Positions 1-11,880 of a DNA stretch of 64,000 bases are shown here, one piece after another. Below the pieces are notes generated by a model that ran no database searches, was not told the origin of the DNA, and saw nothing but the letters and a program-made list of their open reading frames with translations. The DNA lies in assembly GCA_016098155.1 (NCBI GenBank), contig JAAAJB010000125.1, positions 1 through 64,000 of the forward strand, given 5' to 3'. Made by a program: the position numbers and the translations under genes. This stretch comes from Actinomortierella ambigua (Eukaryota; Mortierellomycota; Mortierellomycetes; Mortierellales; Mortierellaceae). How positions within the stretch are numbered: position 1 is the stretch's first letter; each line of letters opens with the position of its first letter.

Positions 1-719
1 TACATACTCACACACTTCCACACACCCACACACACACACACACACGCACACATACACGCACAAACACACACACGCATAAGCAGTTGGAAGGTTGTCGCTT
101 ACACACAACCCCACCTTTCCCTCGACCCTCAACTCAGCAGCATCGGGCCCTAGAAGGGAGAGAGAGAAAGAGAGAGACAGTGTGTGTGTATGTGAGAGAG
201 AGAGAAGGGAGGACACAGACGCATAACAAACAACAACGCCTTGACGCATGATCTTCCCTTGCCCTTTTTTTTTTAGTCTGATCAACCTAACCTTCGGGGA
301 AGGGGTGGGGGGGGGGACCATTTCGTCCCGCACATCCCAAATGTGAGATGCATATCTGAGTGACACACACGACCCGTCCGAACATCGATGGAAAACTTGT
401 ACATTTCCTTTTGATGAAAAAAAAAAAAATTGGCATGCATGGAGAGGAGGAGAAAAAAAAAATGTGTGTGTTTTATGATACAACTGCTATCCGAGAATAA
501 CAAAAGGTTCTGAGTGGAAAAAAAAATAGACAAAAACATATGATGGATACGTGTGTGTGTGTACGCGTTGGTGGGGTGGAGCGGGAAGACATGGGGTCTT
601 GCTATTTTTTGCTTGATATCTTAAAATGGGTCGAGGGCTGGGGGGTGGGGTTGGAGAGGTACGAAAGGCGGAAGGGGGGGGGGAATCTCTTATTTTTTTT
701 TGTTTCTGTTTCTCATTTT
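1..719. other. Intergenic, repeat-rich flank
   Basis: No convincing gene is visible. Positions 1-75 are an imperfect CA microsatellite, 130-215 is GA-rich, and several poly-A and poly-G runs follow. The stretch from about 540 to 719 lies just 3' of the minus-strand coiled-coil gene and probably contains its 3' untranslated region. Confidence 0.6.
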
Positions 720-1997
720 TTAGAGATGGATCATCTCGCCAATGCAGCAAGCACACGACTCGAGGTCGTGGGGATGTTGTACAGCATGGGACATGGCCAT
801 CGACGAGTGGGTATATGGTGAAGAGTGTCCTCGAAGAGCAGCCAGCTGTTTGTGGACGGGCGACGACGACGACGACAATCCCGGTGGTGGTGATCCTGCC
901 AAGGCCGACATGGACGAAGACGACGACGATGATTTGAACGACGCTGGCGAGACGCTGCCTCGATAGCGAGCCGTCTTTCGAGCCGTCTCCTGATGATACG
1001 AAGAAAGACCACCATTGCCACCTTCCTGCTGATTCGGCGAAGGAGAAGGAGATGTTGATGATGATGACGAAGAAGAAGAAGATGAAGAAGGAGCACCACC
1101 ATGGAAGGAGTGTTGCTGCTCGGCCAAGACACGAAGGTGCTCTAGACTCTTCCACTCGTCCGAGTCCGGTGTTGGGATCGGTCGACTGTCGGATCGACTC
1201 CGGTTCGACTCGAGCGACGCCAATGTCTCCTTGATCTTTTTGTCCTTTGCTTGCTTCTCACGCAGCGCTGCTGCTTGACGCTCCGCTTCTGCCTTTGCCT
1301 GTGCCTGTGCCTCTGCCTGCAGCTGCGCGTTGACCTTGGCCGCAGCGTCGGGAGTCACCCACGATAAGCGGCCGTTGACCATCACGACTGACGTCCGCGT
1401 TCCTGCCTTGGTAGTAGTGGTAGAAGTGGTAGTAGCCGCCGGTTGTCCAAGAGATGCACCACCTACAGCTCCTGCTGCTGTTACATCGGCGACCGAGGTG
1501 GGCGACTGGCAGCCACTGGCATCATGGAGGATCAAAGTGCGGCGCTGGCTCTCGCGACGGCGTTGGCGTTGTTGCTGTTGGAACGTATGTTGGCGCTGCA
1601 AAAGATCGAGTTGCAATTCCAGGGTGCGTTTCTCCTGGCGCATGCCCTCGAACCCGCGCTGCAGGACAGAGATGTGGTCCATCAGGAAGGCGGTCTTGCG
1701 CTGCTCCAGCACGAGTTGGCTTTCCTGGTACGAGGCGTTCACGGTGAAGCGTCGGGTTGGGTGGCGGCGTCCAAGAGCGGTCGTGCTGTTGCCCGTTGTG
1801 GTTGTTGTTGTTGTGGTGGTTTTGTTGTTGTTGTTGGCGGAGGAGAGTGATGATGATGATGATGATGCGACGGAGGTGATGGCGTTGAGCACCGACGCAA
1901 TCGCGCCTTCTCCCAGCGAAAGGCTTGCGTGCTTAAATCCACCTTGTGTCGTTGGTGTAGCTGTCGGTGCAGCAGGGACCGCCTGCTGATGTCTTTC

Positions 1998-2053
<56 letters not shown>

Positions 2054-3398
2054 GCTGCTGTACTTGTTGTCTCTGCTCCTCCTGGTATCGTTCGAGTTGC
2101 TGTTGGTACTCGTGCTGCATTTGCAGCTTTTGTTGCTCGATGGTCATGACCAAGTTTTGGAGACGCTCAATCTCGAGCTTCAAGGTCGCCTCGACCTTGT
2201 CCAGTTCGTTCCGCTGGCGATCCACCTCCGCTTGCAGCTTGAGCTTGTCGTCGGCGGCCTCGACCAGCTGAGCGCGGAGCTCGCGGAGATGGCTCATGAG
2301 CTGCAGGTTGTCCTGCTGGAGACCCTCGACTTTATCTGTTTGGGCGCGCAGGCGCTTGAGGTATTTGGCATTGTCGGCATGGGTCTCCATCATCTCGTGG
2401 GAGAGCGAGTCGCGGTCGCGCGTGACTTCGTCGAGACGCGTCTTGGTCTCGTCCAGGACATGCTGCAGATTATCGAGCGCGTGTTGCTTGAGCTTGAGGT
2501 CCTGTTGCGCCTGGTCGTGTTGATGTTGGAGACGTGTCAGCGATTGCTGAGACTCGGTGGATTGTTGTTGCAGCAGGTGAGACATTCGTCTTTCTTTGTT
2601 TAGCGACAGGTGCTCGGTTCGCGACAGTCGGTTCCGCAGAAGCGTCAGCTCGGCCTCCAGAGCGTCGCAACGCGACTCTACCGTCGAGGAAGAGGATGTG
2701 GAGGACCGCGACAGTGATTGGAGGGGGGTGTTGGAAGACGAAGAAGAAGAAGAGCAGGTCCCCGTGGGGGAAGCAAGGCCAGCCATGCGTGGAGATGTGA
2801 TTGGATGCGCGTTGGGCGAGGTGAGGGGTGAGGCAGTAATGGCTCCCATCGACGGGGTCGTTGGCGTCGTTGGTCGTGAGATGGGCGACAACGGCGCGGA
2901 GAAAAATTGAGTGGCGCGACTCGGCGAGTATTTGATAAGACTATTGCTCCTGCTACTGCTGCTAGTGCTGTCATTGCTATTGCGGTTGAACGTTGGCGAA
3001 CCAATGTTGCCAAAGTGTGGTGACTGAGGTGTATAGGGCATGGATAGAGATGAGGATGTCGAGTGTGAAGAAGGAGAAGAGGAAGGACCTGTAATCCGAA
3101 GAGCCGCAAGCGACGTGGCTTTGGACTCGACGACAGCTGTTGTGGCAGCAGCGGAGGTATTGTTGTTGTTATTGTTATGAAAGGTTGAATGACCAGCTCC
3201 AGAGGCCGTGGCGGAGCCCTGAGGTTGTTGAACAGGGTGAGTATTGTTGCGGAACTGGAACTGGAAGGAGCGGATGAGATCCTGAGAGAATGGAGGCGAG
3301 CCAGAGCTCGTCCACTGCGAAGGATGGGTCGTCTGGTGCTGTTTCTGGTGCTGCTGGTGCTGCTGTCGCTGCTCGTGGACCTGGGTGGTGGTCATCAT
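720..3398 (-). CDS. Coiled-coil, Gln/Ser-rich protein of unknown function (892 aa)
   Basis: Single uninterrupted frame from ATG at 3398 to TAA at 720. I do not recognise a family. The first 240 residues are a Ser/Thr/Pro/Asn-rich disordered region with many SP and TP dipeptides. Residues about 243-445 form a long heptad-like coiled coil beginning ESRCDALEAELTLLRNRL. A polyglutamine tract at about 447-467, encoded by a CAA array, follows. A second predicted coiled coil lies at about 555-630 and an Ala/Gln/Lys helix at about 690-740. The C-terminal 150 residues are again Ser-rich. This layout (disordered head, long coiled coil, polyQ) suits a cytoskeletal or scaffold protein, but that is inference. 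An extra upstream exon cannot be excluded, because the N-terminus is low complexity and gives no conserved start. The frames open on the opposite strand are by-products of the repetitive codons. Confidence 0.75.
1997..2060. repeat. (TTG)n trinucleotide array, encodes polyQ
   Basis: About 21 nearly perfect TTG units on the plus strand. Read on the minus strand they are CAA codons and give the polyglutamine tract of the coiled-coil protein. It is likely length-polymorphic between strains. Confidence 0.9.
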
Positions 3399-6189
3399 TG
3401 TCGCATACCAGGTTCGCCCTTTTTCAGTCTGCCGCTCGAAATAAATTGATTTTCAGGTACGCTGGTTTCAGCTGGAACGGAAAAGGGGGGGAGGGTGGGT
3501 GGGGGTGGAGGGTGCTAAGCCAATGGCAGACAGGATGTCGAATGCAAAAGAAGAGAATGAACCACCACGACAAAAACACACACGACAACAACAAAAAAAG
3601 AGGGAGATGTCGGGCGAGCGTGTGAGAAGAGAGAAAGAAGGTCGTAGTGAATGAGTGAAAGAAACAAGATGGATGCACAAGGAGAAACGAAAGAAGGGAG
3701 AGGGCTGACACCCCAAGCCATAACAAGGACAAACACAGAAGGGAAAAAAAAAAAAAAAAAAAAAGCTCTCTGATATTAATTGCGAAGGGAACGCGCCCAA
3801 CCACTCACGTTCAGGAGGGTTTAGGGCCAGAGAGCAGCAGTCCAAAAGAGAACGAAAGAGCGGCTCTCTCTCTCCTCTGTAATATTTTGCTTATTGGAGG
3901 AAAAACAAGTGAGAGATAGAGTAAGTTGGGGATAAGAATAGGGTGCCATGTATGTATGCCTCAACATCTTGTCCTCCCTCGTTCTTTGCCATGTGTTGTG
4001 TGGGATATGTAATTTGGCCCTGTTTCGGTCAGCGGGATTCCTTTTCCTGACCCCACTGGGATGGAAGGTAGTCCGTAGAAACGAGCCAGAACAAAGAAAA
4101 GACGCGTCTGATACATCCCATCTCACACACATCTCTCCCACGGAGAATGGTTGCACGGGCTATGGTCCTTTCTTGTGGAGAATGAACGACTGGTTGTTTC
4201 AATTCTCCCACAGCATATCTCCCAGCATGCTCTCTCTCAAGCATCTCCATCCCACTCCGTCTCACCCCGTCTCACAGGTATGGCAAACAGTTTCCGAGTC
4301 TCCAAAGAGAAATAAGGATGGTCGGTGTCCAGGGCGCGATGGGATGTCTTCTGTTAGCTTACCCTTGCATGCTTTTTTTTAAAAATGTCCTTCACTCTCA
4401 TCTCCTGTCACCTCATACAACTTGCCCCTTGGCCTATACCCAATTGTTGTTTCTCCCTGCTTTCCTTTGCTCCATGTCACATCTCTCTCTTTCCCCGCAT
4501 GTCTCTGTTCCCCGGGTATCTTCCTCTCATGCATTAGTGCGCTCCCCTCTCGCTCCTCTCGCCCCCTGGCCCCACCGCACACACCGCTTTGGTGCTGTGA
4601 TATGTTTTCAAGTTCCAAAACGTTATTTTTTATTGGCTCTTTGCATTAATGACCAACGGGACAATGGTTTTGGTGTCTCCCGTCTCGCGGGTCCTAGCAA
4701 AAGGCTCATCATCGTTATCAGTTTTTTTTTGGGCAGTTTCTATCGCCACCGGCTGATGCACTAGCCTAGCGGTATCTTTGCTGGGCGCAGCAGAGCCAAC
4801 GGTTGGGGTGGTGGGAACTCCATTCAAAAGCGCTGGCTCTATCACAAGTCCTGAGAGAGAAGAGCTCGAGGCCCGTAAAGTGGCAGAATAAAATAGGGCG
4901 AATGTGTGCAAGCTTAAGGTTGACAAGCTATTTCGCTCTGGGGACTGAATGCGATGCAGGATTGAGCTGTCTCTATACCGACTGGCTCTCTAGGCTCTGG
5001 ACGACGTCTGCTTTTTTTTTTTTTTTTTTTTTTTTTCGCGGCTAGGCGCGGGATTATTCGTTTCGTGTGTCCTCTGGAGAACGGTTCCTTTGGCGTGGTC
5101 CCTTGTAGTTGTGTGTGTAGGTCGAGCTGCCATTTTACAAGGTGTTGGCCTGGTGTTTGATGGTGCTCTTGCTCGGTATATCCGACTGTCGGTGTGACAA
5201 TTGGCCTTTTATTTATTTTATTTTTTTTCTCTTCGCGGTCGGGCTAACGTCCACGGTGGCGCTGGAGCCATGGTGGTGGCGGGTTCCGGTGTTGCTATCA
5301 ATGCTGGGCAACAGAGTGAGCGCTGCTGCCTTGAGCCTGTACGATGGTCTCCCACCAGTGCTGACACGCCACTTTCTGAAAAAAAAAGTCGTGCAGGCGC
5401 AACCGGACTATGGACCAACGTCGATTGAAATTCATCAGCTGCAGATTCAGACATCGACCTTCATATCGCGTACGCACGCAGCCTTTGAAGTACGCCAGAG
5501 TTTTCTCTGGGGTTCGTTGCAGATATCTGTGAGTCGCACTACTTGTCGACACGGCCATTTTCCAGACGTTTAGATTGTAGCACATCTGGTAGTTCTCGGC
5601 GTCGCGGGCAGTCGATGTGGATCATTGCCCACCAAAAGTGGCACAGAGTGTAGGTTGTGATGATCTCCGCTGCGATGAGATGAGGAGCAACGAAAGGAGT
5701 TTTCTACAACACTCGTTCTCACCTGGCACTCCGCGAGCAAGCGCAAGGAAAAGATCTCTGTGAGCAGGTTGCTGCTCAAGACGACAGAGGGACTACTCTT
5801 CGTCCTCGGACGGTGCCATATCTATGAGAGGGAGCTGGGCATTAGAGAAAGGCACCATCGATGGCTTTGTGATGCCAGGTGATGTCTTACCTGACGTTTA
5901 ATCAGTTCAGCAGTCCTGCGAAGCACCTAAGACTGCGAAGCACTTTATAATTGTCAAGCAAGCAGGGGCTGAAAACATTTCTTTTGTCGCTTCTCCATTG
6001 ACCACCGGTGACATTGCAACCTGCATTCTTCCCACCTGAGCACTTCTCACGCAAACACCTACCCACGACGAGTCCATTCGCCTTGCGATCGTTATCCTCG
6101 AGTCGGGCTATTGAGGAATTACCAACACCCTTTTTTTTTATTATTGTTCCCCCTCACATTCACACTTTGTAACGAAAAGAAAAGCTACA
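3399..6189. other. Intergenic region of 2.8 kb
   Basis: This lies between two divergently transcribed genes, so it holds the promoters of the coiled-coil gene and of TFIIF alpha. It contains long homopolymers (poly-A near 3740-3762, poly-T near 5011-5036). Apart from one doubtful frame at 5142-5573, listed separately, I see no gene. Confidence 0.6.
5142..5573 (+). other. Doubtful open frame, possible gene remnant (143 codons)
   Basis: A 143-codon frame starting MLAWCLMVLLLGISDCRC. The N-terminal half is hydrophobic and poly-T-derived. The second half (about residues 55-120) has a balanced composition, with segments such as LSLYDGLPPVLTRHFLKKK and TSIEIHQLQIQTSTF that look protein-like rather than low complexity. 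No splice-compatible continuation or family match is evident to me. It could be a small membrane protein, a decayed gene fragment, or chance. Confidence 0.2.
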
Positions 6190-9101
6190 ATGTCATTCCT
6201 TCGGTCACGACCGCCCATTAACCGCCACAACCAGGCTCCTTACCAACGGCGGCCACACAACCCTGCTCTTGGTAGCAGCAGCGGTAGCAATGGTACCGGT
6301 GCAGCAGGCGCTGGAGGAGGAGTTTCCGTCAAAAGGAAGATTGAGACACACAAGCCTACGCCTCCAGTCCCGGGCACATACACCGACTACAAGCTTGTGT
6401 CGACTACCCGAGACGCCATGCACCACGTCATGCGTTTCCATGGCAACCGAGATGTCAACCCCATGAGCTTTAGCGCCCCAGTCAAGCTGCAGCGCAAGCG
6501 GAGCGAGGCTCCTCACTACTACCGCAACTGGAATAATCGATACGGCTACTACAACAACTACAATAATAACGGTGCCGGTGACAACAGGAGCGGTGGCGCT
6601 GGAGCATCTTCCACAGCGGGCGCGACGACTGCCAACGGTGGTAGTGGTGGTGGCGCTTCTGGATCAGCGGGTGCTGCCACAGGTGTAAATGGAGCTGGAT
6701 CATCATCAGCTGGAGCGGCGGGAGCAGTCGGTGCAGGCGGTAGCTCAGGAGGAGCGACATCAGCGGCAGCAGGAGCCGGTGCCCCGGGGCAGGCGACTGC
6801 GGGTGGTGCAGACATCTCACTGATTGCGCCGTACGGACGAGGTGTGATCAACAAGCAAATGTTGTTCAAGAAACGGACGAAGCAGGTGTTTTTGGCCAAT
6901 GAGGAAGAGCGACGCAAGAAGGAGATCGAGTCGGCTCCTTGGGTGATTGAGGACTATGATTCGCAAAACACCTTTACGGGTCAGTTGGAAGGCGGCCAGC
7001 ATGCCCAGTACATGCTCTTTGTGTTTTCGGACGACGGTTTCAAGGTCGTGCCGGCAGACAAGTGGTACAAGTTTGCTCCCAAGATCCAGTATGCTACCTT
7101 GACGTCGGAGGAGGCTGAGGAGCAGGTATGAAAGACGAAAGGGGAAAAAAAGGATGAAGGCATCATGTCAATAGTATTTATTCAGCGAGCATGTCTAACC
7201 TTTTTTTTCTTATCAATTTTGGATTTCTTCTAGTACCAAAAATACACAAAGCAGGCCAACATGCGTTGGTTGATGCGAAAGAAGATGACGCCAAAGACAG
7301 GAGAGGAAGGCGAAGAAGGCATGGAAGAAGATGGTGAAGGCGATCAGTTTATGGCTGTCGATCATGAGGACAGAGGGTATGTCCCTTTTCTTTTTGCATG
7401 TGAGCTGCAAGTCAAGATATACTTTTTGTTTTCCTTGAATACTCACTGTCCTTTATCTCTTTTTTATTTTAATTTTTTTCCTGACACTTTTATTAAATAG
7501 GTTCGATGAAGACGAGGATGAACGGTCGCGCAAGCGAAAGCGTGGAAAGCATGGTGATGTCGACGAAATGGACTTTGAAGAGGTCTTCCAAGATGACGAG
7601 GAAGCGCCCATCGACATTCCCGGCTTTGATGAAGAAGACCGCGATGATGTATGTGTTGTTGTATTTGGTTTTTTTTGTTCCTTTTCTACTGAAAGCACTT
7701 GGTACAGAAAAGTCGTAGCGCCTTTGACGAACGACCTATTTTTTTTTGTTTATCAACCATATTAGCCTCGCCGTCGAAACAGGGGATTGGGATATGGAAG
7801 TGAAGATGAAGAGGAGGAGGACGATGCTGCCAAGACCAAGCTTGATGCCCAGGGACGAGTAAGTTGATGCTGGATGTACACTATTGCGGTGAAGGCGGAA
7901 AGTAAATGCATGATGACTCTAACGATGTTTTGTATCCAAACTTGTAAAACCTTTGAACCGCCCAATAGGAAATCAGAAAGTCCTTGCTCAAGGTGGAGAA
8001 GAACCGAGCATATGCTGTGAGTGACGAGGAGAGGGATCCTTACGCAAGTGTAAGTAAAGCTGGTTCATGACAACGTTACGATGTGATTACGACCCCCACT
8101 CCCCTCTCTCTCTCTTTCATCCAAGTCTTATGACAATGTACTCACTCTTATTGTTATGATCGCGATGTTTACCAATTCCACACAGGACAAGGACTCGTCC
8201 GACTCGGATGGTGATGAAGCTGACAAGGAGAAAGAGAGGGAGAAGGAGGCAAAGAAAGAGGATGACCTACAGCCAAGCGCGACATCCATCCTGGAAAAGG
8301 CCAACAAGAAGAAGCAAGCGGCAGCCGCCGCCGCCGCCAAGGGGTCTCCTCTGTTGGGCAAGAAGAATGCAGCAGGCAAGCCCGTCAAGCCTGTGAGTGC
8401 AAAGATGATGAAGGGCAAGGCCGGTGTAGGAGCAGCCGCGTCGGCCGCTGGTTCTGCGGCGACAGGTCCTGCAGGAAGGGCCACCTCGCCTTCGGCGGCA
8501 GTTGGAGCCGATGGTCGAGCACTCAGCCCACCGGCAGGATTTCCATCCAAGATGCGCTCAACGTCGCCTGCTGGTCGATCGTCATCGCCATCAGCGGGTC
8601 CGTCGGACAAGAAGAAGCGTAAGTTGGAATCGGGTGCTGCCGAACCTGGAGGAGATGAAACCCGCAAACAGCGCGTGGGCTCCAGCTCGAACCTCACTGC
8701 GGCCTCGATCGCCTCGGGCGCTGGCGGTAGTGGAGGAGCTGGTGCGCCGGCGAGTGCAGCGGTGTCCGAGGGTCCACAGGATGGTAAGTGGTTTCTCGAG
8801 TCGTCTGTTTTTTTTGTCTACTCTTTGCTCTTTCCTTTTTCCTCCATTGATTCTAACTATCTTTACTATCTTGGCTTTGTGTGGCCCCCCCCCTCTTTTT
8901 TTTGTCTGTTCAGACTCCATGTTGATAACAGAGGATGAGGTTGTTCATATTCTCCGAACTAGAACCAAGATCACGACGCGCGATCTGATCAATGAGCTGA
9001 AGAAGAAGTTGAGAAAGGATGTTCGCAACCGAAACACCTTGGCGCAGATCATCAAGAAGGTCGCTTCGGTGCAGGAAGGTTTCCTGGTTCTGAAGAACTA
9101 G
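6190..9101 (+). CDS. TFG1: Transcription initiation factor IIF, alpha subunit (RAP74/Tfg1), 728 aa
   Basis: Large subunit of TFIIF, which binds RNA polymerase II and helps promoter engagement, start-site selection and early elongation in the nucleus. Seven exons join in frame: 6190-7125, 7234-7376, 7501-7648, 7766-7858, 7969-8049, 8186-8783 and 8914-9101. The N-terminal region (about residues 55-115, then 215-330) carries the RAP74 dimerisation-domain pattern, split by a Gly/Ala/Ser/Asn-rich insert (about 120-210) that is unusually long. The middle is a highly acidic and then Lys/Ser/Ala-rich linker, typical of the family. The last 60 residues, starting SMLITEDEVVHILRTR, are the C-terminal winged-helix domain that contacts the CTD phosphatase FCP1 and DNA in known RAP74 proteins. 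The terminal exon ends LVLKN at TAG 9099-9101. It converges with the HAUS3-like gene across 230 bases of A/T-rich sequence. The yeast symbol is used by homology. Confidence 0.93.
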
Positions 9102-9331
9102 GCGGAGAAAAAAAAAATGCCCGTCTTTTATTTCTGTTCCCCATCTGCAGTTTGCCAATTCTTTGCAAAAAAATTCGTTTGTGTAGTGCATTTTTTCATC
9201 CCTCCCCCCACCCCTCTCACTCCGTCCTTCTACATCACCAATTTCTTCTCTGAACAACCGATAGCTTGTCGTAAAAGTTGCTCACCAAAAAAATCAAAAA
9301 ATAAAAATTACCAAAAAAAAAAAACGCAATT

Positions 9332-11582
9332 CTATTTTTTTAATTGTTCGTTGACAATATGACTGGCCCGATCCTGCAGCTCCCGTAGCTCCTCGGTCCT
9401 AGATCCCAGGACTTGTTGAGCCTCGCGGAGTTGCTTGGAAGCGAACCGCGATTTGGACGCATGAGCACCCTGGTCCGCTACCGCCGAGTGGCGATGTAGC
9501 AGTCGACGATCTAGAGCTTCCTGCACGTAGGATAGGCCGACAACCTTGGCATGAAGGCCACGAGCAAGGTCCGAGGTCTGCTGGACAAGCTCAGCACGGC
9601 GCTGGTGAAGCTGTCTGTCCTCAGCCAGTCCATCGAGGGCACGCTGCTGAAGCTGGTCAGCAATGACAGTGGCAGGGGTGGTGGAAGTCAAAGTGGGCGG
9701 TGTGCCTGGTGCTGCAGGTATCCGAGCAAGGTACATGATCAACGAGCCGAGTGTGTCCTTGCCTTGCTGGATCGAGGTTTGCTCCTCGGCCATCATGGTG
9801 GCGATGGTTTGGTTACATCCATAGAGATCGAGGAGTGCATCAATAGCCTAGCGGTTAAAAATTTGTCACGAGAAAAAAAAAGAGATAGGGTGGGGTCAGC
9901 GCCAATGTACAAGGAAAAGAAAGAGAGAGGAGCACACCAAAGAAAGGACCGAATTCATTCTTCCGTACCTTCTCCAACTCGCTCAGATGAACCCTTTGGG
10001 ATCGGATGTAGTCATGATATCGAGCCTCGAGGAACCGGAGCTCAATATCACCACGCGCAATGCGATCATAGAGCTCCGCCATGCTACTTCCAATATCCCC
10101 TGCGTCGCCACGCACAGCTTCGCCATCGCGGCCTCTCGATCCTTCTAAAGAAGAGGCTGAAGTTGTGGCTGCATTGGTGGATGGTGCTAGCGGCGTCGAA
10201 AGCGTCTGATCCAGCTCCTCCAAGAGCCTCGATGCCTCGCGCTGAGCCGAGATGAGCGCAATCTCGTTCTGGCGCATCTGCTGCAATGCCGCGGCCTTGG
10301 CTCCTGCAATCGTCTGAACGGGCTTCCCAGCCAAAGACCCTCCTCCAAGAGCTGGTCCTGTGTCGGTGCTGCTGCTGCTGTGATGATGGTTCGATGGATG
10401 TTGCTGCTGCTGCTTTTCATGTTCCTGATGCGCAACGGCCTCGGTGAATTGGTCGTCAATCTCCTGAAGGACTTGGACCTGCTTCTCGAGTCCCTTGAGC
10501 ATGGCTACGGTCCGGAGATGGTTCATCTTAGTGGATCGGTATAGCTTGCAGAGCTCCACCATTTCTTGGTCCATGGTTTGATCCGACGCGAGCAAGAGGT
10601 GAAAAATGGAGGTCGATGTGTCGACCGTTGTCTCCATCGCTGGATTTAGCGCGCCTGCTGCTGCTTGATGCCCGGGCTGGTGGAGGCTCAAGTCATTGCT
10701 ACTGGTGGAGCTGTCCACAGGATCTCCCTCGTGCCTCTGAAAGGCTTCGCGCACGCTCCGGAAGGGATCGCTCTCCAAACGGTGGTTGATCATGCGCTCC
10801 ATCTCCACGAGAAACTGCTCGTCGAGTGTTTGGATCCTGGCAATCTGTTCGTGGCATTGATGGAGATAAAGAGCCGACGCCGTTGGTGGAGTGGCGGTGG
10901 CGGTAGACAAGCCGTCGTGCGAGGCTGTTGGGTCCTGAAAGGCCTTGAATGCCGTCTCCTCCAGTGTCGCAAGTGTTGTGTCCATCCGCACCGACAAATC
11001 GCTGGTCTGCGTGGACAGGATCCGGGCAGCATCAGCGGTCTCCGATTCCTGAAGCTGGAGCTGTTGGAGTTCCTCGCTAAGAGTGTCGAGAGTGTGCCTA
11101 GAAGTAGCCAAATAAAAGCAAGTAAGAAACACGTTAACAACAAAGAGATTAAAGCGGGCGAGTAGCCATTTGGCAAGTCGATGTACAAAACAAAGGTGCT
11201 AATAAAATAAAAAAGAAGTTACACGGTACTGGAGCTGGTCGTGCTGGGTCAGCAAGGCTTCATATTCTCGATCCAGATCGGCATTGGAACGCTGGTCGTC
11301 GTTGCTAAAGCCACTCTCATTGTCCGCTAGCAGCAGTGTCTCCAGTAGATCGGGTCGTTCGTACGCTGGCCAATTGGTGGCGGGCGAGGTGTTGTTGAGA
11401 ACCCAGTCCAGAAAGTGTTGGGTGGCCTCGCCTTGAGTGGCGGTGAGGAGATGTTCCTCGAGCACGATGGGATCAATGCTTGTGGCATTAGGGAATCCTG
11501 TTGAAGCGAGCAGGTCGATCAGCTGCTGGGCACGGAGCTTGTTTGAGTGAGGATCCTCGGCATGGTCGTGGTGGTGGTGCAT
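9332..11582 (-). CDS. HAUS augmin-like complex subunit 3 homologue (about 665 aa)
   Basis: Augmin recruits gamma-tubulin to existing spindle microtubules so that new microtubules branch from them. Exons on the minus strand are 11582-11230, 11097-9969 and 9847-9332, ending TAG. The N-terminus matches the HAUS3 pattern: QQLIDLLASTGFPNA, then a stretch ending HFLDWVLNN, comparable with the FLxWxxxNV element of animal HAUS3. The rest is long alpha-helical coiled coil rich in Leu, Glu and Gln, with a Ser/Thr/Gly-rich insert around residues 330-370. The first donor reads GTACCG, weaker than usual. It was chosen because it alone restores frame to the next exon. I start at the Met at 11582, because the 60 codons available upstream to 11762 are not HAUS3-like. 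It is divergent from PEX7 over 298 bases. The call rests on the N-terminal motif and architecture, so another coiled-coil centrosomal protein is the alternative. Confidence 0.72.
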
Positions 11583-11880
11583 CGAGACGTGAGTAGAGCG
11601 AGGTTGGCTGGCTGGCCCGAAGAGAACACTGTATAAAGTAGTGCGGTTGCACGTGATGAAGGTTGTGCGGTGCGACGCGGGGGGAATTGAATTGATCCAG
11701 TTGGAGAGAGCCTCTCGCACACACAAAGAAAGAAAGAGGTCTGCACTTTTTTTGTTCTCCATCGTTCATTCCCCACCCTTTCACACCTGGACAATCCCCT
11801 CATTCATCTTCATTCCTCAGGCAGGACACAGCACACACAACAACAACAACAACAGCAGCAACAGCAAGCACAGGACAGAA
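11583..11880. promoter_or_regulatory. Shared divergent promoter region, HAUS3-like / PEX7
   Basis: 298 bases separate the two start codons and must contain both promoters and 5' leaders. The segment next to PEX7 has a CAACAA/CAGCAA-rich leader typical of unstructured fungal 5' untranslated regions. No clear TATA box was seen. Confidence 0.5.

Noticed and set aside
1929..2603. Plus-strand open frame of 224 codons with a long poly-Leu stretch
   Set aside because: It is the antisense shadow of the polyQ/coiled-coil gene; the Leu run is the complement of the CAA array read in another frame.
11583..11762. 60-codon N-terminal extension of the HAUS3-like protein
   Set aside because: It is in frame, but the sequence does not resemble HAUS3, and it would leave only 118 bases for a divergent promoter with PEX7.
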